Positions 54,425-63,310 of a DNA stretch of 64,000 bases are shown here, one piece after another. The position numbers were made by a program, and so were the translations under genes. The notes under the pieces were generated by a model that was not told where the DNA came from, ran no database searches, and saw nothing but the letters and a program-made list of their open reading frames with translations. The stretch covers positions 372,001-436,000 of the forward strand of contig NZ_CP036291.1 in the NCBI RefSeq assembly GCF_007750855.1, written 5' to 3'. Numbering within the stretch: the first letter of the stretch is position 1; the number at the start of each line of letters is the position of its first letter. The DNA comes from Pirellulimonas nuda. GTDB taxonomy: Bacteria > Planctomycetota > Planctomycetia > Pirellulales > Lacipirellulaceae.

Positions 54425-55069
54425 ATGAAGAAGTCATCGATCTGGCTGGCCGGGGCAGCCCTGGCGTGCTTAGCGGCTAGTCCCGCGTGTGTGCAGGGCG
54501 CTCAGACTCAGTTCAACTTCTTGGGCAACGGCGGTTTCGGGCTGCTGCCCGGGAACGAAGTAGGCGCCAATACGCCGATCGCGGCAGGTGCGGCCCCGTC
54601 GGTCGCCCTGGGAGGTGAGTCGGGCGCCGGGCTCCTGTACGACGACGTTACCAGCATGCTGGCGTTCGACTTCGCGTTCTCGGGGCTCTCTGGCGGGCTT
54701 GCCGACGCTGCCTCTGGGATCCACTTCCACATCGTCACCCCTGGGGGCGATCCGCTGAGCAAGACCGGCGGGATCGCCTTGAACTTGAACTCGGGAGCCG
54801 ACGCCAACGTGATGCTCTCGACGCCGACGATCGCCATCGGCTCGTCGGCCGGCTCGGTCGCCGGCAGCGCGTTGCTGACGCCCGCTCAGACGGCCGACCT
54901 GTTCGCGGGCCGGATCTACCTGAACATCCACAGCGGCGGCTTCGGCGGGGGCGAGCTACGCGGCAACCTCGTGGCGGTCCCCGAGCCGGCGGGCCAGGCG
55001 CTGGCCTGGGTGGCGCTATGCGGAGTGCTCGCGCTGGCCATCGGGCGGCCCGCCGTCAAACAAAGCTAA
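54425..55069 (+). CDS. Exported CHRD-domain protein with PEP-CTERM-like tail
   Basis: A 214-residue protein. Signal peptide MKKSSIWLAGAALACLAASP, then a CHRD domain, as shown by SGIHFHIVTPGGDP (about 98-111) and YLNIHSGGFGGGELRGNLV (about 171-189), the typical INVHTxxxPxGEIRG-like ending. The tail VPEPAGQALAWVALCGVLALA resembles PEP-CTERM but lacks a strong Arg cluster. CHRD domains are immunoglobulin-like and of unclear function. The start ATG has a purine-rich GGTGGG immediately upstream. Confidence 0.8.
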   Translation: MKKSSIWLAGAALACLAASPACVQGAQTQFNFLGNGGFGLLPGNEVGANTPIAAGAAPSVALGGESGAGLLYDDVTSMLAFDFAFSGLSGGLADAASGIHFHIVTPGGDPLSKTGGIALNLNSGADANVMLSTPTIAIGSSAGSVAGSALLTPAQTADLFAGRIYLNIHSGGFGGGELRGNLVAVPEPAGQALAWVALCGVLALAIGRPAVKQS

Positions 55070-55186
55070 CCAACCACACAATCCTACGCCCGCCGACGAC
55101 GGGTGGATTACGAACGTGGTTCGGCGCAGCGGTCGGGGAGTCTTGCTCCCCGGCCGCTGTTGCTTTTTGCTGGGACGCTCGCGGCG

Positions 55187-56899
55187 CTACTCGACGACGG
55201 CCCATGCGGGGCGGTCGTCTACTCGGAAGTAGCCGAGCGCCTCGCCCGAGGGGCTGCGCACCAGCCACACGACGCCGGGACGCGACTTCTGGCTCGTGCG
55301 TTTAGCCGGCGCGAGGGTGGTGGCTTCTTGGGACTCGGCCCCTGCGTTGGACTGCACGCGCTGGACGACGACGTCGCGCTCGGTTTGGTTCTCGATCGTG
55401 ATCTCGAACGCGTTGCCGTCCGGCGCCGAGGCGGGGGGGGCTTCCCCCGGGGCCAACGGGTTCCACGGCAGCCTCGTGAGCGATTCGACGGGCGGCGGGG
55501 GTTTGGGCGCAAAGGCCTGGGGCGCCGCCGCGCGGAACGCGGCCAGCTCGCCGGCGAACTCCGGCAGCGGGGCGAGGTTCCGCCACTCGTAGCGGTCCTG
55601 TGCCGTGTCGTACAGTTCTTCGTCGCCGTTGGCGTAGTGGATGTAGCGCATCCGCTCGCCGCTCAGGCCGTAGCTGTGGGGCTGAGAGAGGAAGGTCACC
55701 GCGGGCTTGTCCCAATCGGCGTCGGGGTCGGCCAGCAGCGGCACGAGGCTCGGGCCGTCGTTGTCCGGCTTCGGCGGCAAGCCGGCCAGTTCTGTGAGCG
55801 TGGGGTAGAGGCTCAGCGTGCTGACCGGCCGCGTGCAGACGCCGCCGGCGGCGGTTCCCGCGGGGAGCGCCGGCGAGACCCCCTGGGGGACACGCACCAT
55901 CAGCGGCACCCGCGTCACGGCCCGCCACGCGGTGTATTTTTGCCAGTGCTCTTTCTCGCCGAGCTGCCAGCCGTGGTCGCTCCACAAGACGACGATCGTG
56001 TTGTCCTTGTGCGGGCTCGCCTCGAGCGCGTCGAGCACCCGGCCGAGCATCGCGTCCGCGAACGCGATCGACGCCAGGTAGGCCTGCACCCCTTGGCGCC
56101 ACTGGCCCTCTTTTCGGATGTGGTCGAAGTACCGGTTGCGGGCGGCCTTCTGCCCGGCGGGCGGCACGTCGTCCAGGTCGCCCTCTAAGTAGCCCGGCGG
56201 GAGCTGCACGTCCTCCAGCGGGAACGCCTCGAAGTACTTCTTCGGCACGAACCACGGCTCGTGCGGGCGGTAGATGCCGCACGCCAAGAAGAAGGGCCTG
56301 TCGTGCTGGGCCGCGAGCTGCTGGGCGACCCACCGGCTCACCAGCCAGTCGCCGCCGAACTGCTGGTCGGTCGCGTCGAGCGGCCCCCAGTCGGTCTCGA
56401 CGTACTGCCACGGCCCGCCGCGCGGCAGGCTCAGGGGCCGCTCTTGTGGGTAGAGCGTCTGGGGGAGCGGGTCCTCCGACTCCTTCTTGGGGAAGTAGTC
56501 GTCCCAGCTCGCGGCGTCGATAAAGTAGTGCAATAGCTTGCCGCTGCCGCCCGCCCAGTAGCCATGCTGAGAGAAATACTTCGGCAGCAGCACCGCCTCG
56601 GGGAGCACGTGCCGCATCGGCTGGCCGTTCTCGTACAGCCCCGACACGTTTGGCGCCACGCCGGTCATGACCGCGGTGCGCGAGGGGTTGCAGGCCGGCG
56701 CCGCGCAGTGGGCGTTGGTGAACAACACGCCGCTCGCGGCCAAGCGATCGAAGTTCGGCGTCCGCGCCTGCGGGTGCCCTTCTAGGCAACCGATCCAGTC
56801 GTTGAGGTCGTCAACGGCGATGAACAAGATGTTGGGCGCGGCGGCGTGGGAGGGGGCCGCGAGGGCGAGCAACGCCAGGACGCAAGCAAGTGATTTCAT
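55187..56899 (-). CDS. Exported type I sulfatase (iduronate-2-sulfatase-like)
   Basis: A 570-residue protein with signal peptide (MKSLACVLALLALAAPSHAA) and the sulfatase N-terminal NILFIAVDDLND (23-34), whose Asp residues bind calcium. The formylglycine motif is CNPSR (70-74), C-x-P-S-R type, so Cys70 must be oxidised by a maturase. A later WSDHGWQLGEKEHWQKYTAW and a C-terminal RMRYIHYANGDEELYDTAQD, typical of iduronate/choline-type sulfatases, are present. Such enzymes desulfate algal or host polysaccharides, common in marine Planctomycetes. No maturase gene is nearby. Confidence 0.92.
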   Translation of the reverse strand: MKSLACVLALLALAAPSHAAAPNILFIAVDDLNDWIGCLEGHPQARTPNFDRLAASGVLFTNAHCAAPACNPSRTAVMTGVAPNVSGLYENGQPMRHVLPEAVLLPKYFSQHGYWAGGSGKLLHYFIDAASWDDYFPKKESEDPLPQTLYPQERPLSLPRGGPWQYVETDWGPLDATDQQFGGDWLVSRWVAQQLAAQHDRPFFLACGIYRPHEPWFVPKKYFEAFPLEDVQLPPGYLEGDLDDVPPAGQKAARNRYFDHIRKEGQWRQGVQAYLASIAFADAMLGRVLDALEASPHKDNTIVVLWSDHGWQLGEKEHWQKYTAWRAVTRVPLMVRVPQGVSPALPAGTAAGGVCTRPVSTLSLYPTLTELAGLPPKPDNDGPSLVPLLADPDADWDKPAVTFLSQPHSYGLSGERMRYIHYANGDEELYDTAQDRYEWRNLAPLPEFAGELAAFRAAAPQAFAPKPPPPVESLTRLPWNPLAPGEAPPASAPDGNAFEITIENQTERDVVVQRVQSNAGAESQEATTLAPAKRTSQKSRPGVVWLVRSPSGEALGYFRVDDRPAWAVVE

Positions 56900-56970
56900 T
56901 CCGAAAAGGATAACGCCTGGGCAACCGCTTGGGCGCCGGGGCGCCCCCGCCCCAGACGCGTGGCCCCTAT

Positions 56971-57342
56971 TCACTCTCGGCCGCGCAGGTTTCGGTGCAG
57001 CGATTCCACCTTGCGAGCCAACAGGGGCGCTAGCTCTGCGAGCCGATTCGGGATGTCACGGCTTGCATGAATAACGGTCAGGACCACGACGGACGTGGGC
57101 TCGACATCGCAGATCAGCAGGTGTTTATTGACACGGTAGAATCGCATGTGGTCGGCAAGGCCCGGGAACGTTGCAAGGGACTCGGGTTGAACCGCGATCC
57201 GAACAAGCCCCGCTTCCAAGTCATCCAGGTAGCCTTGCGCGGTCCGCTCGCCCCACTCCTGCGTCGAGTAATCGAGGATTTCCCGGAGGTCGGCCAGCGC
57301 CCGTTGGGTAAGCCGAACTTCGGCGCTGAGTTGGGGGCTCAA
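56971..57342 (-). CDS. RelE/ParE-type toxin
   Basis: A 123-residue protein with the ParE-like order: VRLTQRALADLREILDYSTQ, then GLVRIAVQPESLATFPGLAD, MRFYRVNKHLLICDVEPTSV and VLTVIHASRDIPNRL. ParE toxins poison gyrase while RelE cleaves ribosomal mRNA; the AxxDLxEILDY helix with a late VIHxxRD favours ParE. It overlaps its antitoxin gene in ATGA. The C-terminal end is longer than typical ParE by about 20 residues. Confidence 0.85.
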   Translation of the reverse strand: MSPQLSAEVRLTQRALADLREILDYSTQEWGERTAQGYLDDLEAGLVRIAVQPESLATFPGLADHMRFYRVNKHLLICDVEPTSVVVLTVIHASRDIPNRLAELAPLLARKVESLHRNLRGRE

Positions 57343-57587
57343 CGATCGGCCTTTTCGAGCAGGCTCCGCAGGTCGCCCTCGAACTCCACGGTGCGGCCTG
57401 CAATCGCGTCTTGGTAGCCCTCCAGAATCCCTTCCCGGGCGGCCGCCGCTTCGGCTTGCATCTTACGTTGGAGCAGCAGCTCGCCGACGAACTCGCTAGG
57501 GCTGGCGTAGCGTGCGCCTTCCCCGCAGTTCTGATCGACGAAGGCGCCCAGGTCGTCTGGAAGCAAGATGTGTAGGTTGCTTGCCAT
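57339..57587 (-). CDS. ParD/CopG-type antitoxin
   Basis: An 82-residue protein starting MASNLHILLPDDLGAFVDQN. It has an N-terminal ribbon-helix-helix (strand NLHILLP, helices LGAFVDQNC and SPSEFVGELLLQRKMQ). The C-terminal FEGDLRSLLEKADR likely wraps the toxin. It binds the operon promoter to autoregulate. It overlaps the toxin start by 4 bases in the usual antitoxin-first order. Confidence 0.85.
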   Translation of the reverse strand: MASNLHILLPDDLGAFVDQNCGEGARYASPSEFVGELLLQRKMQAEAAAAREGILEGYQDAIAGRTVEFEGDLRSLLEKADR

Positions 57588-57677
57588 GCGTCACTCTCCT
57601 AGCTATCAGCCTAGCCAGGCGACTACCGCTGTCAACTTGACCTGAAATTCCTGAAGAGGCAGTTCAAGCAACCGTAC

Positions 57678-57752
57678 GGAGCCGGAAGCGTCAGCGCGCG
57701 GGGGTCCGCGGAGGGCAAGCGACAGCCTCCGGGCGCTGACGCTTCCGGCTCC
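57678..57752. repeat. GAGCCGGAAGCGTCAGCGC palindromic repeat (R2 copy d)
   Basis: Arms GGAGCCGGAAGCGTCAGCGC and GCGCTGACGCTTCCGGCTCC around a 35-base core. It lies between the ParD gene and the PEPCK gene. Confidence 0.85.
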
Positions 57753-57807
57753 ATGCGCTACCTCCTTCGCACTTATTGCGACACCTCTGCACCCCCGCGC
57801 GTAACCC

Positions 57808-59652
57808 CTAGTGCATGTCCCATCGCTCCGACCCCCGCCACATGCCGCTCAATAGCAGCTCGCGGATGAACGTCAGCTCTTTGGGCAGCCGGTCGTAGAG
57901 CTTGAAGAACAGCTCGTCGTGGCCGGCGATTTCTTGCATCCAGGTCTCGCGGTCGATGCTCATCAGCTCGTCGAACTGCGCCTCGGTGAAGTCGATGCCG
58001 CGCCAGTCGATGTCGTCGTAGCGGGGGACCCAGCCCAGCGGGCTCTCGATGCTGGCCGCCTTGCCGCTGCTGCGGCCGACGATCCACTTCAGCACCCGCA
58101 TGTTTTCGCTGAACCCTGGCCAGGCGAACTCGCCGGCCGAGTTGCGGCGGAACCAGTTCACGTGGAATACCCGCGGCGGGTTGGAGAGCTTGCGCCCGAA
58201 GTTCAGCCAGTGGGCAAAGTAGTCGCCCATGTGGTAGCCGCAGAACGGGAGCATCGCGAACGGGTCGCGGCGTACGTCGCCGGTGGCGCCCAGCGCCGCG
58301 GCGGTCTTCTCCGAGCCCATCGTCGCGGCGCCGTACACGCCGAACGCCCAGTTGAAGCTCTGGTACACCAGCGGCGCCACGGTGCTGCGGCGGCCGCCGA
58401 AGATGAACGCGCTGACGGGCACCCCCTGGGGGTCTTCGTACGCCGGATCAACGCTGGGGCACTGCGCCAGCGGCGCGGTGAACCGGCTGTTGGGGTGGGC
58501 CGCCTTGCGGTCGCAGCCGGGGGTCCAGTCTTGTCCCGTCCAGTCGATGCAGTGCGCGGGGGGCTTGGGGGTCATCCCCTCCCACCACACGTCGCCTTCG
58601 TCTGTCAGCGCCACGTTGGTGAAGATGGTGTTCTTCTCCGCCGCGATCATCGCGTTGGGGTTCGTTTCCGTGTTGGTCCCCGGCGCCACGCCGAACAGCC
58701 CCGCCTCGGGGTTGATCGCGTAGATCTTGCCGTCGTCGCCCGGCTTGATCCAGGCGATGTCGTCCCCCACGGTGGTGACCTTCCACCCCTCGTCCAGGAA
58801 CGGCTTGGGGGGGATGAGCATCGCGAAGTTGGTCTTGCCGCACGCGCTGGGGAACGCGGCGCACACGTATACCTTCGAGCCGTCGGGGCGCTCGACCCCC
58901 TGGATCAGCATGTGCTCGGCCAGCCACCCCTGCTCGCGGGCCAGGGCCGAGGCGATCCGCAGCGCGAAGCACTTCTTGCCCAGCAGCGCGTTGCCGCCGT
59001 AGCCGGAGCCGTAGCTCCAGATCGTCCGCTCTTCGGGGAAGTGGACGATGTACTTGTCTTTCGGGTCGGGGCTGCAGGGCCAGGCCACGTCTTCTTGCCC
59101 CTTCGCCAGCGGCATGCCGACCGAGTGCAGGCAGTGCACAAACTCGCCGTCGCCGAGTTGTTCGAGCACCTTGGTCCCCATGCGGGTCATGATCCGCATG
59201 TTCACCACCACGTACGGCGAGTCGGTCAGTTGCACGCCGATGTGCGAGATCGGCGACCCCAGCGGCCCCATGCAGAACGGGATGACGTACATCTTTCGCC
59301 CCTGCATGCAGCCGGCGAACCGCGGCGACAGGGTCGCCTTCATCTCGCGCGGGTGCATCCAGTGGTTGGTGGGCCCCGCGTCGCTCTTGGCCAACGAGCA
59401 GATGAACGTGCGGTCTTCCACCCGGGCGACGTCGCTGGGATGGCTGCGGGCCAGGAAGCTGTCGGGCCTGAGTTCTGGGTTCAGCCGGATGAACGTGCCG
59501 GCCTCAACCATCTCGTTGCACAGCGTGTCGTATTCCTGCTGCGAGCCGTCGCACCAGTGCACGGCGTCGGGCTTGCAGAGGGCGACCATCTCATCCACCC
59601 AGCGCTGCAGTTCTTCGTTGTCAATTTGAGTGGTCTCGATCTGGCTTTCCAT
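57808..59652 (-). CDS. pckG: Phosphoenolpyruvate carboxykinase (GTP)
   Basis: A 614-residue GTP-dependent PEPCK, normal length. It catalyses oxaloacetate plus GTP to PEP, GDP and CO2 in gluconeogenesis. Key motifs: [20 protein letters not shown], the P-loop kinase-1a with active-site Cys in [16 protein letters not shown] (about 271-286), and [18 protein letters not shown] near 450. The ATG at 59652 starts [20 protein letters not shown]; upstream in-frame residues do not look like protein. It diverges from the antiporter gene across 223 bases. Confidence 0.95.
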   Translation of the reverse strand: MESQIETTQIDNEELQRWVDEMVALCKPDAVHWCDGSQQEYDTLCNEMVEAGTFIRLNPELRPDSFLARSHPSDVARVEDRTFICSLAKSDAGPTNHWMHPREMKATLSPRFAGCMQGRKMYVIPFCMGPLGSPISHIGVQLTDSPYVVVNMRIMTRMGTKVLEQLGDGEFVHCLHSVGMPLAKGQEDVAWPCSPDPKDKYIVHFPEERTIWSYGSGYGGNALLGKKCFALRIASALAREQGWLAEHMLIQGVERPDGSKVYVCAAFPSACGKTNFAMLIPPKPFLDEGWKVTTVGDDIAWIKPGDDGKIYAINPEAGLFGVAPGTNTETNPNAMIAAEKNTIFTNVALTDEGDVWWEGMTPKPPAHCIDWTGQDWTPGCDRKAAHPNSRFTAPLAQCPSVDPAYEDPQGVPVSAFIFGGRRSTVAPLVYQSFNWAFGVYGAATMGSEKTAAALGATGDVRRDPFAMLPFCGYHMGDYFAHWLNFGRKLSNPPRVFHVNWFRRNSAGEFAWPGFSENMRVLKWIVGRSSGKAASIESPLGWVPRYDDIDWRGIDFTEAQFDELMSIDRETWMQEIAGHDELFFKLYDRLPKELTFIRELLLSGMWRGSERWDMH

Positions 59653-59875
59653 GGCGCTCTGACGGAGTTTGAGTGACGACGATGCCTGTGGCTGCATTCT
59701 CCCCCATCGGCGCCGCGGCGCGAATCGTCCAAGCCGTTTCCCGGCCAATTTGACGCACCAGGAGCCAATCACTTCGGGGTCTTACAAGTCTTTGATGTCT
59801 TGTGTCGTGCAATTTCTCGCCTGGGCGGCTACGATCGGGCCTTCCCACCCTCCAAGAAAAACGCTCGCCACGCCT

Positions 59876-61570
59876 ATGCCGCTCGCCCTTGCCCAACACC
59901 CCTACGGCTGGCTCAGCCTCGCGCCGCCGGTGGTGGCCGTGGTGCTGGCGATCGCCACGGGACGCGTCTACCTGTCGTTGCTGGCGGGCCTGCTGGCCGG
60001 CGCGCTGGTCACTACCGGCGGCGACCCCGTGCGGGCCGTGGCCGAGCTGTTCGAGGTCCACCTCTGGCACTCGCTGATCGATCACGAAAAGCTGCGGATG
60101 TTCGCCTTCATCCTGGCGATCGGCGCCACCATCGGCCTGTTGTACCGCAGCGGCGGCATGCAGGGCTTTGTCGACCTGGTCGCCCCGCTGGCCCGCACGC
60201 GCCGCAGCGGCCAGCTCACCGTCTGGGGCGCGGGGCTGTTGATCTTCTTCGACGACTACTCCAACACGCTGCTGCTGGGGGGCACCTTCCGCCCGGTGTG
60301 CGACCGGCTGCGGATCTCGCGCGCCAAGCTCGCCTACCTGGTCGACTCGACCGCCGCGCCGGTGGCGGGGCTGGCGCTCATCTCGACCTGGGTCGCCGTT
60401 GAGATCGACTACATCGCCGAAGGGATCGGCAACCTCAAGCCGGAGGTCTCGGCGGACGCCTCGGCGCTCGACCTGTTCCTCGGCTGCCTGCCGTACCGCT
60501 TCTACGTGATCCAGGCGCTCATCTTGGTGCCGATCATCGCGCTGCTGGGCCGCGAGTTCGGACCGATGCGCCGCGAAGAGCAAGCGGCGCTGGACGCCCC
60601 CGAGCCGCTCAGCGAAGCGGAGTCCACCATCGACGAGCCGGCCCCCCAGTCGTCGCACTGGATCTTCGCCGCGACGCCGCTGGCGATGATCCTGGCGGTG
60701 GTCGTCTACTTCTTGTGGACAACCGGCACGGCCGGGCTCGTCGGCGCCGACCTCACTAGCCCCAAGATGGCCGGCTGGGGCTACGTACGCGAGGTGCTGG
60801 GCAAGGCCAACGCCACGCTGTCGCTCTTCTACGGTTCGATCGCGGGGCTGGCGACCGCGGTGCTAATCTCGCTGGCGGGCCGCAAGCTCGGCCCGCGCGG
60901 CGTGGCGAGCGCAGCGCTGCGGGGCGCCCGCGGCGTGGCGGCGGCGCTGGTCATCTTGTGGCTCGCCACCGCCATGAGCCGGATGACCGGCAACCGCAGC
61001 GTGGTGGGCGAATCGGGCGACCCCTTTCAGTTCAGCGACTACCGCTTGTACACGGGCGACTACCTAGGCGAGCGCCTCACCGCGCTCAGCGCGTTGCCGG
61101 GCGCCGCCCAGCACGTCGCCCGTTTCTGGCCGACGATCGTGATGATCACCGCGTGCGTGGTGGCGTTCTGCACCGGCACCAGCTTCGGCACGATGGGGAT
61201 CTTGATGCCGATGGTGCTGCCGCTGTCGCTCAGCACGCTGGAGGCCGCCGGCCTGCCGGCGGACCTGAGCAGCCCGCTGCTGCTGGGCGCCATCGGCGCG
61301 GTGATGGCCGGCGCGATCTTCGGCGACCACTGCTCGCCCATCAGCGACACCACCATCCTCTCATCGCAAAGCAGCGGCTGCGACCACATGCTGCACGTCG
61401 GCACCCAGCTCCCCTACGCGCTGCTGGTAGCCGGCGTGACGATCGTGCTGGGGACCATCCCGATCGGCTTCGGCGTGAACGTGTGGCTGCTGCTGGCGGT
61501 GCAGACCGCGGCGCTAGTAGCGGCGGTGCGGTTGTTGGGGGGGCGGATAGAATCTCAGAGCGGGGGATGA
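59876..61570 (+). CDS. Na+/H+ antiporter, NhaC family
   Basis: A 564-residue membrane protein with about 12 predicted helices, beginning MPLALAQHPYGWLSLAPPVV. Typical NhaC-family blocks are WGAGLLIFFDDYSNTLLLGG (about 118-137), RISRAKLAYLVDSTAAPVAG (about 146-165) and the closing GAIFGDHCSPISDTTILSSQ (about 479-498). Such carriers exchange Na+ with H+ or an organic acid. The start ATG 59876 is chosen because the first helix begins about 12 residues later; the upstream frame encodes non-membrane sequence. A TACGAT at 59828 could be part of its promoter. Confidence 0.9.
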   Translation: MPLALAQHPYGWLSLAPPVVAVVLAIATGRVYLSLLAGLLAGALVTTGGDPVRAVAELFEVHLWHSLIDHEKLRMFAFILAIGATIGLLYRSGGMQGFVDLVAPLARTRRSGQLTVWGAGLLIFFDDYSNTLLLGGTFRPVCDRLRISRAKLAYLVDSTAAPVAGLALISTWVAVEIDYIAEGIGNLKPEVSADASALDLFLGCLPYRFYVIQALILVPIIALLGREFGPMRREEQAALDAPEPLSEAESTIDEPAPQSSHWIFAATPLAMILAVVVYFLWTTGTAGLVGADLTSPKMAGWGYVREVLGKANATLSLFYGSIAGLATAVLISLAGRKLGPRGVASAALRGARGVAAALVILWLATAMSRMTGNRSVVGESGDPFQFSDYRLYTGDYLGERLTALSALPGAAQHVARFWPTIVMITACVVAFCTGTSFGTMGILMPMVLPLSLSTLEAAGLPADLSSPLLLGAIGAVMAGAIFGDHCSPISDTTILSSQSSGCDHMLHVGTQLPYALLVAGVTIVLGTIPIGFGVNVWLLLAVQTAALVAAVRLLGGRIESQSGG

Positions 61571-61697
61571 TTGGCCGCCGAGCCTGCCAGCCTCGCGAAC
61601 TCCCGGTCATGCGAACCCCCGCGATCCGTGAGCGATCGACGGACAATTCTGACCGAAGGTTATTGGGCGGCTACGCCTCGCGAGGTATGCTGACAAG

Positions 61698-61919
61698 ATG
61701 AACATCGTCATCCAAGCCCATTTCGACGGCGTGCACTTGGTGCCCGATGAGCCGGTCGACCTGCCGGTTGGGGCGCAGCTACGGATCCGCGTCGAGACCA
61801 CGCCGGACGCGTCCACGCCCGCCTCCCAAGAGCTGCTTTCGCCGGTGATCGTCGGGCTCGACCGCGATCTGGCCCTCGCTATCGGCGGCGAGCCGGAGTT
61901 GGAAGCCGAGAACCTCTAG
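61698..61919 (+). CDS. DUF104/AF2212-like antitoxin (probable)
   Basis: A 73-residue protein, MNIVIQAHFDGVHLVPDEPV, then DLPVGAQLRIRVE. The short beta pattern (xIxAxFDGxxxxPxxPxxLPxGxxxxxxV) matches AF2212-like antitoxins. It ends 2 bases before a PIN-domain gene, the usual antitoxin-toxin order. Partner and DNA binding are inferred from position. Confidence 0.7.
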   Translation: MNIVIQAHFDGVHLVPDEPVDLPVGAQLRIRVETTPDASTPASQELLSPVIVGLDRDLALAIGGEPELEAENL

Positions 61920-61921
61920 CG

Positions 61922-62422
61922 ATGCCCCTCGACGTTCCCGACGGCCAGCGCTGCATGCTCGACGCGAACATTCTGTACTACTGCTTCGTCGAGACCGCCG
62001 GCGTGAGTGACGAGTGTCGCGGCTTGTTGGGCCGCGTGCTCACGGGCGAAGTCGACGCGATCACCAGCAGCCGCGCCCTGGGCGATTGCGTCCACAAGAC
62101 GATGCTTGCCGAGGTCAGCCAGCGGAACGGCCGATCCCGCGAACGATTGATCGGATGGCTCAAGCAGCATCCAGAGGCTCTGGCCGACCTACCGAAGAGC
62201 CGCGAGGTGTGCAGCCGATTGGTGCGGCTGCCACTGGAGGTGGCGAAATACGAAGCGGCGACGCTGCCGCAGGTCATCCGCATTGCCGAGAGGCATCAAC
62301 TGCTGATGGGAGACGCAGAGATCGTCGCCCTCATGCAGCGACATGGGATCACGCACCTAGCGACCAACGATGACGACTTCGACCGCGTGCCTGGGATAAC
62401 GGTTTGGAAGCCGCGTCCGTAG
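61922..62422 (+). CDS. PIN-domain ribonuclease toxin
   Basis: A 166-residue protein. PIN acidic residues are visible in MLDANILYYCF (Asp near 14), LLMGDAEIVALM (about 137-148) and LATNDDDFDRVPG (about 150-162). The middle contains the helical segment expected of VapC-like enzymes, which cleave RNA. It follows the antitoxin gene with a 2-base gap. Confidence 0.8.
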   Translation: MPLDVPDGQRCMLDANILYYCFVETAGVSDECRGLLGRVLTGEVDAITSSRALGDCVHKTMLAEVSQRNGRSRERLIGWLKQHPEALADLPKSREVCSRLVRLPLEVAKYEAATLPQVIRIAERHQLLMGDAEIVALMQRHGITHLATNDDDFDRVPGITVWKPRP

Positions 62423-62537
62423 CGCACTAGATAATGGTCCTTGTAGAGGGTGCGATTGGAGTTGCGTCAGCACAGGCGCACTCGGCGGACTTTCGTCCGC
62501 CGCGCGCAAGGTCATGGCCTCACGGAAACTCAATCGT

Positions 62538-62996
62538 CTAGGCGGACCGCAAGTACATCTCCGGCGTCACCACGTTGACTCCCATCTGTTCGTAGCGGCG
62601 GAAGTCGCGGGCGTTGAGGGTAAGGATTTGTGGAATGTTCGCCGCGACCATGATCGCTGCGAGCCGGGCGTCGTGGACAGCGACCCCGCTGACGCCAAGC
62701 TCTTCGACCATCCGTTTCCAGGCCTGATAGGAGCTGGCGTCTTCCGAGACAACGTTGCAAGCGCGCTCGATGATAGCGAGCCGGCGCATCGCACGCTCGG
62801 TAGATAGTCCCTGGCCGTTGCGGTCGGTTGGCCGGGTCGTCACGTTCCAGAACTCTGCCGCGTTCTGAATGGTGATAACCAACGACTCCTGGCGATCGAT
62901 CGCCTTGCGAAGCGATCGGCGGATCGGTCCGTATTCGGCGGAGGCGCGATCGAACGCCCTTAGCAGGACGCAGGTATCGACCAACATCGCCATCAA
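62538..62996 (-). CDS. VapC-type PIN-domain toxin
   Basis: A 152-residue protein. PIN motifs: MLVDTCVLLRAFD (Asp at 7), VAVHDARLAAIMVA (Asp near 108) and ILTLNARDFRRYEQMGV near the C terminus. It likely cleaves a tRNA or rRNA site. The start ATG overlaps the antitoxin stop by 4 bases. Confidence 0.88.
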   Translation of the reverse strand: MMAMLVDTCVLLRAFDRASAEYGPIRRSLRKAIDRQESLVITIQNAAEFWNVTTRPTDRNGQGLSTERAMRRLAIIERACNVVSEDASSYQAWKRMVEELGVSGVAVHDARLAAIMVAANIPQILTLNARDFRRYEQMGVNVVTPEMYLRSA

Positions 62997-63241
62997 GGGC
63001 GTCCTTCGTAGATATCGCTCCGCGGGTAGCTCCCCGAATAGGGGGCTCCGTCACTCGCTTCCGACTCGATCAACGCGTCGAAGTCGGCGCCAGTCAGGCG
63101 CGGAAGACGCCCAGTTGGTTCGGAGTCGAGCCCGTTGTCGCAAGCCAAGTGGGATAGGTACGCGTCTAGCGTCATCCCCTTTGCCTCGGCCTGAGCGGTC
63201 AGGGCGGTCGCAATTCGGTCTTCGAGGTGAATGCTAACCAT
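62993..63241 (-). CDS. VapB-like antitoxin
   Basis: An 82-residue protein, MVSIHLEDRIATALTAQAEA at the start. The N-terminal 35 residues resemble a ribbon-helix-helix (strand VSIHLED, helices IATALTAQAEAKGM and LDAYLSHLA). The C-terminal acidic region DFDALIESEASDG could bind the toxin. It lies upstream of vapC in the same operon. Confidence 0.8.
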   Translation of the reverse strand: MVSIHLEDRIATALTAQAEAKGMTLDAYLSHLACDNGLDSEPTGRLPRLTGADFDALIESEASDGAPYSGSYPRSDIYEGRP

Positions 63242-63310
63242 GTCTCTAGCTTACCATGCAACATCTTGCGCCGCACTCGACGTGCCATCGTCCGCCGCTC
63301 TGGGTAAGGT

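Noticed and set aside
57919..59676. 585-codon plus-strand frame opposite PEPCK
   Set aside because: Shadow frame with His/Arg/Val/Gly-rich, non-protein-like composition; PEPCK on the minus strand is certain.
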